This document shows positions 37,400 to 49,557 of a stretch of DNA of 64,000 bases, piece by piece. The notes under the pieces were generated by a model, which did no database searches, was not told the DNA's origin, and was given only the letters and a program-made list of their open reading frames with translations. Source of the DNA: Lucinisca nassula (lineage: Eukaryota > Mollusca > Bivalvia > Lucinida > Lucinidae); NCBI GenBank assembly GCA_963580285.1, contig OY757011.1:121078440-121142439 (forward strand), written 5' to 3'. Position numbers and translations under genes: made by a program. Every line of letters begins with the position of its first letter. Position 1 is the first letter of the stretch.

Positions 37400-38270
37400 C
37401 GTACCTGCCTGTCTGCCTGCCTATTGGTTCTGTCTGCCTGCCTACCTACCTACCTGTTCTGCTTGCCTGTCTTCCTACCCGTTCTGCTTACCTGTCGCTT
37501 ACCCGTTCTGCTTGCCTGCCTGCCTGCCTACATGTTCCACCTGCCTACCTGTTCTATTTGCCTACCCGTTTCTGCCTGTCTGCCGGCCTGCCTAGCCGTT
37601 CTGCCTGCCGACATGCACGCTCTGTCTGTCTACATGCCTGCCCGTTCTGCCTGCCTGCCTGCCAGTTCTGCATGCCTGCCCGTTCTGCCTGCCTGCCAGT
37701 TCTGCCTGTCTGCCTGCGCGTTATGCCTGCCTGGTCTGCCTGTCCGTTCTGCCTGCCGCCTACCTTCCCGTTCTGTCTGCCTGCCAGCCAATTCTGCCGC
37801 CTGCCTGCTCGTCCTGCCTGCCCGTTCTGCTTGCCTAACTGCCTGCCCGTTCTGTCTGCCTGCCCGCCCGATCTGCCTGCCTGCCTGCCAGACCGTTCTG
37901 CCTGTTTACCTGCCTGCCCGTTCTGCCTGCCTGCATGCCTGCCCGTCCTGCCTGTCTGCCTAACTGCCCGTTCAGCCTGCCTGACTGCCTGCCTACCTGC
38001 CTGCCAATTCTGCCTTCTGCCTACCTGCCGGCCTGCCTGCCTGTTCTGCCTGCCTGCCAGTCCGCTCTGCCTGCCAGCTTGCCCGTTCTGCTGCCTTCTT
38101 GCCCGTTCTGCATGCCTGCCTTCCCGTTCTGCCTGACTTCCCGTTCTGCTTGCCCGTTCTGCCTGCCTGCCCGTTCTGTCTGCCTGGCCTGCGTGCCCGT
38201 TCTGCCTGCCCGGTCTGCCTTGCCTTATCGTTTTGCCTTGCCTGCCCTACCCTGTCTGCCTGCCTATAAC
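37400..38270 (+). repeat. CTGC-rich minisatellite array B2
   Basis: Same repeat and same orientation as B1, part of the direct duplication in the left arm. It ends with the same ggcctgcgtgcc... and cctaccctgtctgcctgcct motif as B1. Confidence 0.9.
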
Positions 38271-38461
38271 AGCATAATACTACTGTATGTAGGTAATTAT
38301 GTAGGTGGGTATGTTTGTAGGCAGGTAGGTAGGTAGGTAGGTAGATAGGTAGGTAGATAGGAAGGTCGTTTTTTTTGTATATAGGTATGTGTGTGGGTAG
38401 GTTGTTAGGTTTGTAGGTAGTTAGGTAGGTAGGTAGGTAGGTAGTAATGTAGGTAGTTACG

Positions 38462-38752
38462 TTTGATTTGAGGTTTAATGACCCCATAAACACTTTATAG
38501 GACATTTTGGAGACGTTGCTTCCAATTTTGTGGGACTGTTGCCCGACATTGAGATGAAATGACATCTCAAGCCCTGTCGCCAAAAGGATTTATAAGCATG
38601 ATTGGTCCGACTCGCAGCACTTTGCCCGGGCAGCCTTAGATCTTCCAAGCGGTTTACCAGTACTCATGTGCGGTCGGCCTACAGGTCTGCGTGGAAACAT
38701 CATGCAGCCCTTCTATTTCGCGAAGCTCCGATGGGCGTGGGCCGGTAGATAG
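38462..38752 (-). mobile_element. SINE-P copy in palindrome spacer
   Basis: Complete copy from tttgatttgaggtttaatga to cgatgggcgtgggcc. Confidence 0.82.
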
Positions 38753-39000
38753 GGCGGACGGGCAGACAGGCAGGCATGCAGGGGTTTGTAGGTGGGTAAA
38801 TAGAGAGGTAGATAGGAAAGTTGGTATGTAGGTAGTTATCCACCAAGAAAGGTAGGTAGGTGGACACGTAGATATGTAGGTAGGTTGTGTCGGTTAATAT
38901 TATGGATTGTAGGAAGGTAGGTTGGTAAGTAGGTAGGTATAGCGGTTGGGTTTGTACATAGGTAGGTAGGTAAGAATGTCGGTAGTTAGGTAGATAGGTA

Positions 39001-39265
39001 TAGAAGCTGCAGATAAGATTGACAAGGCGGAGCTATCGTTTGTACCTGCCTTAGGAATATTCCATTAACAAAAAGGTAAACCAAGTCACCCGATTGTGTG
39101 AATTCAACTGTAACACAAGCATAGCTGCGGCGTATATGACCATTTTGTCCGCTTGTAGAAAGCGTGCGAAAGGCACTACCGAATCTTCTGGTGGACTCAG
39201 CGACTTTGACACATATTGACAACACCTGAATAGCTCCGCCAAGTCAATCTTATCTGCGACTACTA
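39001..39265. mobile_element. 265 bp TIR element with TA target duplication
   Basis: Ends read TAGAAGCTGCAGATAAG and, inverted, TAGTAGTCGCAGATAAG; the terminal inverted repeat continues to about 36 bp through gacaaggcggagctat. TA flanks both sides (38999-39000, 39266-39267). The paralogous array copies near 37145-37165 and 34290-34312 show the uninterrupted site (gataggtaggttgaa). TA duplication and size fit a Tc1/mariner-type MITE. Confidence 0.9.
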
Positions 39266-39539
39266 TAGGTTGAATAGGGTGGGTGGGTACCTACCTATCT
39301 ACCTTAAACCGTACATTACTACAGGAGGCAGGCACATATCTACAAAAAAACACCTACCCTCCCCACCTTACCTACCTACCACCTACCTAGGAACCTAACT
39401 ACGTACATAAATATCTACCTATCTTTCTATCCAAATCTCACCTACCCTCCCACACCTACCTACCTACCGGTAAGCCCGCCCGCCCAACAGCCAACCAGCC
39501 ACCAACCCAAAACCGACCTACCTTCCTACCCGCCTGTCT

Positions 39540-40095
39540 TCCAACGTACCTACCCGCCTGCCTACCAACGTACCTGTCTGCCTGCCTACCAACGTACCTG
39601 CCGGCCTGCCTACCAACGTACCTGCCCGCCCCCAACGGACCTGCCTGCCTCTGTACTACCTGCCTGTCCGTTCTGCCTGCCTGCCTACCTGTTCTGCCTA
39701 CATGCCTACCGACCTGTTCTGCCTATCTGACTGCCTACCCGTTCTGCCTGACTGCCTTTCTACCCATTCTGCCTGCCTGTCTGCCTGCTTTTCCGTTCTG
39801 CCCGCCTGCCTGCCTATCCGTTCTATCTGCTTTCCTACCCATTCTGCCTGCATACCTGCCTCCCTGTCTACCCGTTCTGCCTGGCTGCATAACCGTTCTG
39901 CCTGCCTGCCTACCGGTTCTACCTGCCCGTTCTGCCTGCATGCCTGCCCGTTCTGCCTACATGCTTGCCTACCTTTTTTCCAGCCTGTGTGACTGCCTGC
40001 CCGTTGTGCCTGCCTGGCCTGAATGCCCGTTCTGCCTGCCCGGCCTGTCTTGCTTGCGCGTTCTACCTTGCCTGCCCTGTTCTGTCTGCCTGCCT
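39540..40095 (+). repeat. CTGC-rich minisatellite array B3
   Basis: Shorter plus-strand array in the spacer, ending in the same way as B1 and B2. Confidence 0.9.
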
Positions 40096-40443
40096 TTAAA
40101 CGTATACTTCTACTGTAGGTAGGTTAGTAAGTAGGTGGGTAGGTAGGTAGGTACCTATCTACACAAAATCCACCTAATCTCCCTAACCTACCTACCTAAC
40201 TACCTACCCATAGTCCCGCCCGCACGCCTGCCTGCCAGCACACCCACCCATCAACTTAACCACCCACCTTCCTGCCTTAAATCTACATACCTTCCTACCC
40301 AACTACCTACCTTCCTACCCAACTTCCTACCTTCATACCTACCTGCCTGCCTACCTGACAACTAACCCGACCCTGCCTACCTACGACCCAACTGCCATCC
40401 CACACCTACCATCCCACTCCTACATATCTACCTACCTACCTTT

Positions 40444-40685
40444 GCCGGCCTCGGTAGCTCGGTCGGATGCGCGTCTGACTGGTGGTCAGGAGGACGCGGG
40501 TTAGATACCTGCCGGGGTCGGCAACATTCGGGGAGATTGATCATGAAATCTTTTCTATGGTCATTCTCTCCCTTCCGCTGATTCAAGAAGGGCAGTTGTC
40601 AGTTTATGGCGAAAGAATGTGCACTGTACTGAAAAACCGCATACGTGTAAGTTTGTCCAGGGAAAGTGTGGCTGGGTAAACTGAC
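40444..40685 (+). mobile_element. tRNA-derived SINE in the palindrome spacer
   Basis: The head has A-box-like tcggtagctcggtcgg and a degraded B box (gggttagatacctg). The body contains gttgtcagtttatggcgaaa, shared with the fragment at 13452-13510. Confidence 0.8.
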
Positions 40686-40794
40686 AAATACTGCCTACCT
40701 ACCCCCACATACCTACCTACATACATACCAAAAAAACGATCTTCCTACCTACCTGCCTACTTACCTACCTACAGTAGTAGTATGCAGTTATAGG

Positions 40795-42890
40795 CAGGCA
40801 GACCGGGTAGGGTAGGCAAGGCAGAACGGGAAGGCAAGGCAAGCCGGGCAGGCAGAACGGGCACGCAGGCCAGGCAGACAGAACTGGCACGCAGGCAGAA
40901 CGGGCAAGCAGAAGGGGCAAGCAGGCAGAACGGGAAGGCAGGCAGGCAGAACGGGCAGGCAAGCAGCAGAACGGGCAGGCAGGCAAGCAGGCAGAACGCG
41001 CAGGCAGACAGGCAGGCAGAACGAGCAGATAGGCAGGCCGGCAGAGCGGGCAGGCAGACAGACAGGCAGGACGGGCAGGCAAGCAGACAGAACGGGCTGG
41101 CTGGTAGGCAGAAGGAAGAATGGGCAGGCAGGTAGGCAGACAGTCAGGCGGGCCGAAAGGGCAATTAGACAGGAAGGCCGAACGGCCAGGCAGGCAGAAC
41201 GGGCAGGCATGCCAAAGGCAGAATGGGCAGCCATGCAGAACGGACAGGAAGTCAGAACGTGCAGGCAGGCAGTCTGGCAGAATGGGCAGGCAGACACCCA
41301 GAACGGACAGGCAGGCAGAACGGGCAGGCAGACAGAACGGACAGGCAGGCAGAACGGGCAGGCAGTCAGTCTGGCAGAATGGGCAGGTAGGCAGGCAGAC
41401 AGGCAGAACAGGCAGGCAGAACGGCCAGGCAGAACGGGCTGGCAGGCAGAACGGGCGGGCAGGCAGGCAGTCCGAACGGGCAAGCAGGTAGGCAGGCAGG
41501 TAGACATGCAAAACAGGCAGGCAGGCAGAATGGTCAGTCAGTCAGGCTGGCAGGCGGCAGAATTGGCTGGCAGGCAGACAGCACGGACAGGTAGGAGGCA
41601 GACAGAATGGACAGGCAGGCAGACCAGGCAGGCAGGAAGAGCGAGCAGGCAGACAGACAGAACGGGCTGGCAGGAGGACAGAACGGGCAGGCAGGTAGGC
41701 AGGCAGTCAGGCAGGCCGAAAGGGCAATTAGACAGGCAGGCCGAACGACCAGGCAGACAGAACGGACAGGCAGGCAGAACGGCAGGCGGCAGAATTGGCT
41801 GGCAGGCAGACAGCACGGACAGGTAGGAGGCAGACAGAATGGACAGGCAGGCAGACCAGGCAGGCAGGAAGAGCGAGCAGGCAGACAGACAGAACGGGCT
41901 GGCAGGAGGACAGAACGGGCAGGCAGGCAGTCAGGCAGGCCGAAAGGGCAATTAGACAGGCAGGCCGAACGGCCAGGCAGGTAGAACGAACAGGCATGCC
42001 GACAGGCAGAATGGGCAGGCAGGCAGAAAGGATAGGCAGACAGAACGTGCAGGCAGGCAGTCTGGCAGAATGGGCAGGCAGGCAGGCAGACATGCAAAAC
42101 GGGCAGGCATTCAGCACGGACAGGCAGGCAGATCGGGCAGGCAATCAGTCTGGCAGAATTGGCAGGCAGAACGGGCTGGCAGGCAGAACGGGCGGGCAGG
42201 CAGGCAGTCCGAACGGGTAGGCAGAACAGGCAGACAGGCAGAACAGGCAGGCAGAACGGGCAGGCAGAACAGGCAAGCAGGCAGAACGGGCTGGCAGAAC
42301 GGGCTGGCCGGCAGGCAGAACGGGCGGGCAGGAAGGCAGTCCGAACAGGCAGGCGGGTAGGCAGGCAGAACAGGCAGGCAGGCAGGCAGAACGGTCAGTC
42401 AGTCAGGCGGCAGAACAGGCAGGCAGAACGGGCAGGCAGGCAGAACAGGCAGGCAGAACGGGCAGGCAGGCAGAACGGGCATGCAGACAGAACGGGCAGG
42501 CAGGTAGACAGGCAGAGCGGACATGTAGGCTGGCAGAACGGGTAGGCAGGTAGAGCAGGTAGGCCGGCAGATCAGGTAGGCAGGTGGGCAAGCAGAACGG
42601 GTAGGCAGAAAGGCAAGCAGAACGGATAGGCAGACAGGCAAGCTGAACGTGTAGGTAGGCAGGCAGGCAGACAGAACCAATAGGCAGGCAAGCAGAACGG
42701 GAATGCTGGCAGGCAGGCAGAACGGGTAGGCAGGCAGGCAGTACGGGGGCAGACACGTACGTTGGTAGGAAGGCAGGCAGGTACGTTGGTAGGCAGGCAG
42801 GCAGGTACGTTGGCAGGCATGCAATCAGGTACGTTGGTAGGCAGGCAGACAGGTACGGTGGTAGGCAGACAGGCAGGTACGTTTCGGATA
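40795..42890 (-). repeat. CTGC-rich minisatellite array B4, inverted
   Basis: The same repeat read as GGCAGGCAG on the plus strand, about twice as long as B1. It contains a higher-order internal duplication: the stretch from gaattggctggcaggcagac near 41560 recurs near 41790. Confidence 0.9.
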
Positions 42891-44744
42891 GGTAGATAGG
42901 TAGGTGTGGGAGTGTAGGTGAGTTTGGGATAGATAGGTAGGTAGTTATGTACGTAGTTAGGTACGTATGTAGGTGGTAGGTAGGCAGACAGGTAGGTATG
43001 GAGGGCAGGGTCGGTGTGTTGTGTGTAGATAGGTGCGTGTGTGCGTGCCTGTCTGCCTGCAGTAGTAATGTACGGTTTCAGGTAGGTAGGTAGGTACCCA
43101 CCCACCCTATTCAACCTACCTATCTACCTAACTACCGACAGTCTTACCTACCTACCTACCCATCCGCCATATCTGCCAACTTACCTTCCTACAATCCCAA
43201 ATACTAACCCCCACAACCTACCTACATACCTACGTGTCCACCTACCTTCCTTTCCAGGTAGGTAACTACAGACATACCTACCTTCCTATCTACCTCCCTA
43301 TTTACCTACCTACTAGCCCCTGCATGCCTGCTTGTCTGCCCGCCCGCCTTACCTACCGGCCCCCGCACATCGGGGCGTGACGAAATAGATGGGCTGCATG
43401 ATGCTTCCACGCAGAGCTGAAACCGACCGCACACGAGTACTGGTAAACCGCTTAGAGGTCTAAATATGTTCTGTAAAGGGTTATCCTTTGACAGCAAGGA
43501 ATGCACTACAAAACTGGAAAATATGGTTTTCTGGACCAGACTAACTAGTTTCGGCCAATTATGCCTCATCAGTGGCGCTCAAATATTTTCAATAAACCGC
43601 TTGGAAGATCTAAGGCTGCCAAGGCAAAGTATCAGAATCAGAATTGTTACTGGCGACACGTCAAATGGCATTCATACACCAGGACCTGTGATATGGAAAG
43701 TTAGTCCCTAGCTCTAACCAAAGAGGTAAACTTAGTTACACAGTCATCAGCACCTTCAGCTGTACAAATAATCGAATCGGGATGAGCATTCCAATTTCTA
43801 GGTTCTGGGGAAGAACGAAATTTTAAAAATGTTAGTTCTTGCAGTAAGGGTATGAAACGCCAATGAATGGTGATTTCTACCTACCTACCAACCTACCTAC
43901 CTACTTATCTACATACCTACATACATATAGTAGTAGTGTACGGGTAGAAGTGCTGTGAGTCGGACCATCCATGCTAATAAATCGTTTGGGCGACAGGGCT
44001 TGAGATGTCATTTCAGCTCAATGTCGGGTAAAAGTCCCACAAAATTGGAAGCGACATGTCCAAAATGTTATATAAAGTGTTGACGGGGTCGTTAAACTTC
44101 AAATCAAGCCTACCTACCTACCGACCTGCCTGCCTGCATGCCTAACCACATACATACCTACATACATACAGTAGTAGTGTACGGTTTTAGGTAGGTAGGT
44201 AGTCAGGTAGGTAAGTAGGCAGGCAGACAGGTAGGCAGGTAGGTAGATAGGTGGGTAGGTAGGTCTTTAGGGAAGGTAGGCAGGCATGTAAATAGGTAGG
44301 TAGGTTTAGAAGGTATGTAGGTAGGCAGGTAGGTAGACATGCTAATTGGTCGGTGGGCAGGGAGGTAATTAGAAAGGTAGGTAGGTATAAAGTTAGGTAG
44401 GTAGCAAGGTCGATTTTAGGTATGTAGGTGGGTGGCCGGGTTGGTGGTTTGGCTTGCAGGCAGGCGGGCGGTCTGGCGGCCTGACGGGTGGGTAGGCAGG
44501 TAGGTGGGTTTTGTGTACCCTACCCTGTACCCTACCCTACCATACCCTACCCTACCTGCCTTTCCAGGTAGGTAACTACCTGCATACCTACCATGCCCTG
44601 CCCTGCCTACATACATACATCGGCCCTTGCCCGTTGGGGCATGAAGAAACAGATTGGCTGCATGATGCTTCCACGCAGAGCTGAAACCGACCCCACAAGA
44701 GTACTGGTAAACCGCTTAGAGGATCTAAATATGTTCTGTAAAGG
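42891..44744. repeat. right-arm CTAC/GTAG blocks with SINE-P fragments
   Basis: Inverse counterpart of the left-arm spacers. SINE-P fragments lie at 43355-43463, 43965-44107 and 44632-44730 (all plus), separated by ctac/gtag blocks and by a ~250 bp stretch with a likeness at 33835-34090 and 36535-36790 (accaaagaggtaaacttag). Confidence 0.8.
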
Positions 44745-45930
44745 GTTATCCTTTGACAGCAAGGAATGCACTACAAAAATGGAAAATATGGTTTTCTGGA
44801 CCAGACTAACTAGTTTCGGCCAATTATGCCTCATCAGTGGCGCTCAAATATTTTCAAAATTTCACAATGGAATCAATGATCCCAAAGGACAAGAAAATAT
44901 AAACTACACTATGGTGTAGGGCGGGAAGACTTTTTACGGCCGCCACACATTCCCAGACACCAGCTGTAGTGACGTTAAATATGTTCTAGAAAGGGTTATC
45001 CTTTGGAAGCAAGAAATACACTACAAAACTGGGAAAACATGGAGCGTACAGGTTTTCTGGGCCAAACTAGCTAGTTTCGGTCAATTAGGCCTCAACAGTG
45101 ACCCTCAAATATTTTCAAAATTTCACAATGGAATCAATGATCCCAAAGGACAAGAAAATATTAATTGCACCATGGTGTAGGGCAGGGAGACTTTTACGGC
45201 CGCCACACATTCCCAGACACCAGCTGAAATGACGTTATATATGTTATAGAAATGGGTATCCTTTGGAAGCAAGGAATACACTACAACACTGGAAAACATG
45301 GCGTGTACAGGTTTTCTGGGCAAGACTAGCTAGTTCCGGTCAATTAGGCCTCATCGGTGGCACTCAAATATTTTCAAAATTTCACAATGGAATCAATGAT
45401 CCCAAAGGACAAGAAAATATAAACTACATTATGGTGTACGGCAAGGAGGCTTTTACGGCCGCCAAACATTCCCAGACACCAGCTGTAGTGACGTTAAATA
45501 TATTCTAGATAGGACGCAAGGAATGAAAACATGGAGTATACAGGTTTTCTGGTCCAGACTAGCTAGTTTAGGTCAATTATGCCTCATCATTGACCCTCAA
45601 ATATTTTCAAAAGTTTCACAATGGAATCAATGATCACAAAGGACAAGAAAATATAAACTACACTATGGTGTAGGGCAGGGAGACATTTTACCGCCGCCAC
45701 ACATTCCCAGATACCAACTGTAGTGACGTTATATATGTTATAGAAAGGGTTGTCCTTTGGAAGCAATGAATACACTACAAAACTGGAAAACATGGAGTGT
45801 ACAGGTTTTCTGGGCCAAACTAGCTAGTTTCGATCAATTAGGCCTCATCAGTGACCCTCAAATTTTTTTCAAATTTTCACAATGGAATCAATGATCCCCA
45901 AAGACAAGAAAATATAAACTACACTATGGT
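44745..45930 (-). repeat. tandem ~260 bp repeat, right arm
   Basis: About four and a half units, inverse of 31700-32625, with tatggtgtagggcagggaga and agctagtttcggtcaattag in each. One further partial unit lies at about 43463-43595. Confidence 0.88.
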
Positions 45931-46084
45931 AAGCCTGCCCACGCAAAGGGGTGCGAGTCGGACCGCCCATGCCTATAAACCCTGTTGGTTTCTTTGGGCG
46001 ATTGAGAAGTAAGGAGTTAGACATTAGAAGTTAGAATGTTAGAAATGTCTTGTGCTAACAGGTATACTCAGCACATGTAATAGA

Positions 46085-46365
46085 GCCACGTCCATCGGGG
46101 CTTGGAGAATAGATTGGGCTCCATGGTGCTTCCACGAAGAGCTGAAACCGACCGCACATGAGTACTCATACAGCGCTTACGAGTGGCAAAGTGGTGCGAG
46201 TCAGACCGATTATGCATATTAACTCTATTGGTTTCATTGGGCTGCAGGGCTTGAGATTTAATTTCATCTCAATGTCGGGAAAAATCCACAAAATTGGAAG
46301 CAAGGTCTTCAAAATTACGAAAATAGTGATGACGGGGACGTTAAACCTCAAATCGAACAATCAAG
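46085..46365 (+). mobile_element. SINE-P copy in right arm
   Basis: Inverse partner of 31335-31610, with a shared truncated tail (cctcaaatcgaacaatcaag). Confidence 0.82.
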
Positions 46366-47822
46366 TCTTGGAGACAGACGTCATTATCCATCTGTGGGAC
46401 TCTTGGTCTTACGACATATAGAGTATCTTTCATGAGTATTCATGCCTTTCATAAAACGAGTATCTTACAGCCATGTAGCTTACTTCTGCGCATCTGCGAA
46501 ATCTGCGCACTAGGATAAGATTTAGTCATTGAAGTTCGACGTGAAGATAACAGTAACAGCAGCATTACTGCTACTACTACCAGCATCAGCAGTCACATTT
46601 ATTCAGTCCTTTAAATAAATCTGTTTTCATTGCGCGCATCTTTTATGAAATGAGCACCCTATATACCGTGAGACCAAAATACCATTTCACATCGCAATGG
46701 TCCGAGTCTGGCTCGGATCACATGTGAGATGCCAAGTTCTGCAACGGAATGCCAGGTGGTTTGGGTCCGGGTACTCCGGTGTTTACCCACCTTCTGAATA
46801 AACTTTCGGCTCAATATACGTGAAATAATCCTGAAAGGGTCGCTAAACCAAAGCAAAACCAAGAGACAATTGATGGATAATAACATCTATGTGTAAAGCT
46901 ATTACTTGTACTCGGTATCGATTGACTACGTCACGCTATTAACCTTCCCGGCATGCTTATGCATCTAAATGGTTTTTTGTGAATGTAAATTGGCGTGTTT
47001 TGAAAACTTAACACAAGGTTATGCATCTACATGCTATTTTAACATATGAATATACTTTTACACACATAAAACATCTTAAGCATTTGAAGCGAAAAGTTCA
47101 TGCATCTAAAATCATTTTTATCATTTAAAGCTAAAATATAATTGTAACTATATTTTGCATTTAAAACAAGTCTATAGCAGTTAAACAAACATTTGTACAT
47201 CTGAAACAAAAAATTATTGAACCTAAAACATTTTATACCATTTAAAGCTAAAATAAAATTAAAATTAAAGTTTGCAATTAAAACAATTATATAGCAGTTA
47301 AAAAAAAATCACATCTAAAACAAAAAAATATTGCACCTACATAACGATTTTGCATTCAAATACTTCAATATATCATTTAAATGTATTTTATGCATATACA
47401 TTTTATTTATTGAATTTTGCAACATATCCCATGCCATAAAAATGTCAGTATTTTAATATTCATACCTCCTGGAGAATATCGTCATAATTTTTCCAGTGAG
47501 CCGCTAAAGTTTGTGTCTAAAGCATCCGTTTACATGTAAAGTGCTACGCATGAAATAAAAACCAGTGCATGTACATTTCATGATCTGCTTTCTTTGACAC
47601 TTGACAGCAGTTTGATGACAAATTGAATGTCCATTTCATTAAAAGTTGATAAGGACATGTCATTCTGAGAAGCTGCTCCCCTAATTGCATGGATAACAAA
47701 ACATGCTACAGAAGACGGTTTTGAAAACAAAATTACCTCGGGCTCAATGTGGGTGTTTTGCAATGACTGACATAATGGGATAGCTAATAAACCCTAGAGT
47801 GAGCAGCGATATGAGGCAAAGA

Positions 47823-47995
47823 AAACAAACACTTAAGAAATGAAAATTATTTTTCTGCTGTTCATGATAGTACGGACGCAGTGGGTTGTATGCAAAGTAA
47901 GTGAACCCCTTCGGGGTTCACGGGGTTCATGTAAACTTTGTTAGCGACTCGCTGTCGTTCATATTTTCATGAAAAGCAGAAAAATTAAGTTTATT
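47823..47995. repeat. small palindrome with gaaccccttcggggttc centre
   Basis: Arms include ttctgctgttcatgatagt and tttcatgaaaagcagaaa around the centre at about 47914-47930. Confidence 0.75.
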
Positions 47996-48027
47996 GTTTT
48001 ATATTTACATTTCCAGTGTAAAGTCTA

Positions 48028-48655
48028 ATGTAAACCTATAGAAAACAATTGCGTTCATACGTCAATGAACGCATCGAATCACATGATTTTCAGTGACGTT
48101 AAATGACGTCATTCTAAACCATTGTTCTCTACGGGCGTTGATGACGTCAACGCTGCTCCGCTCTTTGTAGAAAAACAGCGTGTAAATGTTTTTCAGCATT
48201 AAAGTTTGCCCTACAAGCATTTTTTTTCGCCCAGTGATGAGGGGCAAATAATGTAAATATAAAAAATAAAATTAATTTTTCTGCTTTTCATGAAAGTATG
48301 AACGACAGTGGGTGGCTAGCAAAGTTTACATGAACCCCTTCGGGGTTCATTTACTTTGCACGCGACCCACTGCGTTCATATTCCCATGAACTGCAGAAAA
48401 ATAAATTTCATTTCTTAAATAATAACATTCTATGCCCCTCATCACTGGGCGAAAAATAATGCTTATAGGGCAAACTTTTTAAACTGAAAAAAACATTTAC
48501 ACCCATTTTACTACATAGAGAGGAACAGCGTTGACCTCACCAACGCCCGTAGAGAACCATGGTTTAGAATGACGTCACTTGATGTCACTGAAAATCATGT
48601 GACTCGATGCGTTTACGGAAGTATGAACCATACTGTTTTCTATGTGTTTACATTA
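48028..48655. repeat. ~628 bp palindrome with the same centre
   Basis: Arms of about 305 bp match in reverse (tcatgtgattttcagtg, cgcccagtgatgaggggc, gtttacatgaacccc), centred on ccccttcgggg near 48342. Confidence 0.85.
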
Positions 48656-48851
48656 TATTTTTTTACTTATGAGCCGGATAAATTCCATACCCTATCAGTT
48701 GAGCATTAAAAAAAGTTTTATAATCCTTGGGCTGCAGGTTGGTGCAGTTTATGTCTGTACACCGTTCTTTCTACCTCTGGAATGAACAGTACACAATATT
48801 TCCATACCCCTCTAATTAATCTTAAGACTTCCACAAATTTAATCCAAATAT

Positions 48852-48853
<2 letters not shown>

Positions 48854-48915
<62 letters not shown>
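48854..48915 (+). repeat. GA microsatellite
   Basis: About 30 GA dinucleotides. 48656-48850, 48916-49264 and 49558-50075 show no gene. Confidence 0.9.
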
Positions 48916-49264
48916 AGCTAACATTAGACAAAATACATGTTGAAACGCTTTTTCAATGGTTTCCATTTATCACAAAGAAAAAAAAAGAACGACAATTCCT
49001 ACAGGCCTATTGGCACCAAAACAGCCTTTGTTATTTAGGTAATAATATTAGAACACACGCTTAAAGTCGTCAGTCTTTCCGACCACTATGAATTCAAATT
49101 TGTAAAACAATTTCAAGTTATTTCTAGCCGTATCTCTTTCAACTAAAATTCTGAACCGTTTGGCTTAACACTGCTGCATTTTTATTTATTTTTTTGCTTA
49201 GCTAACCGTCGCCGTGTACCGGGAACGAGCGTTTAAACATAAGGTGACGATGTCGTGTACATAG

Positions 49265-49557
49265 CAGCCCCCGCCCAAAGGGGCTTGAAGAAATATATGG
49301 GCTGCATGATGCTTCAACCGCAGAGCGGAATCTGGTCCCCCACTAGTACTGGTAAACCGCTTAGAGGATCTTAGCCTGTCCAAGAACCGCAGTGCGAGGC
49401 GGACCGTCCATGCTAATAAACCCTATTGGTTTCATTGGGCGACAGGGCTTGAGATGTCATGTCATCTCAATGTCGGGTAAAAATTGGAAGCCAATTCCAA
49501 AATGACCTTTACAGTGTTGACGGGGACGTTAAGCCTCAAATCAAACAAACAAACAAA
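49265..49557 (+). mobile_element. SINE-P copy near the right end of the 24.5 kb element
   Basis: Full-length with CAAA tail; flanks share gtcgtgtaca and gtcatgtaca, a likely target duplication with one change. Confidence 0.85.

Larger units (their letters stand above)
30375..38410 (+). repeat. left arm of the inner palindrome
   Basis: From about 30375 (ggcgtgggatatgttgc) the sequence is matched in reverse by the right arm ending near 47435. Matched blocks in order are an ATTTAAAT-rich spacer, a SINE relic (30830-31045), a SINE-P copy (31335-31610), a ~260 bp tandem repeat (31700-32625), GGGTA arrays, CTAC arrays and CTGC arrays. The block containing CTAC plus CTGC arrays is itself duplicated in direct orientation (about 32630-35580 and 35690-38280). 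Confidence 0.8.
38411..40699. other. spacer (loop) of the inner palindrome
   Basis: It holds a SINE-P copy (38462-38752, minus), CTAC-type spacers, the 265 bp TA insertion (39001-39265), a third plus-strand CTGC array (39540-40095) and a tRNA-derived SINE (40444-40685). No gene is visible. Confidence 0.7.
40700..47435 (-). repeat. right arm of the inner palindrome
   Basis: Inverse of the left arm. The junction near 40720-40800 (accaaaaaaacgatcttcc, agttataggcaggcag) mirrors 38240-38370. The SINE-P at 46085-46365 mirrors 31335-31610, and gcgcgcatcttttatgaaat at 46632 mirrors 31048-31067. The arms differ in array length and by many substitutions. Confidence 0.8.

Noticed and set aside
34589..42824. 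Long Cys/Leu/Pro/Ala-rich and Arg/Gly/Gln-rich open frames (up to 258 codons) on both strands
   Set aside because: They are stop-free translations of CTGC arrays in several frames at once; no domain and no codon bias independent of the repeat.
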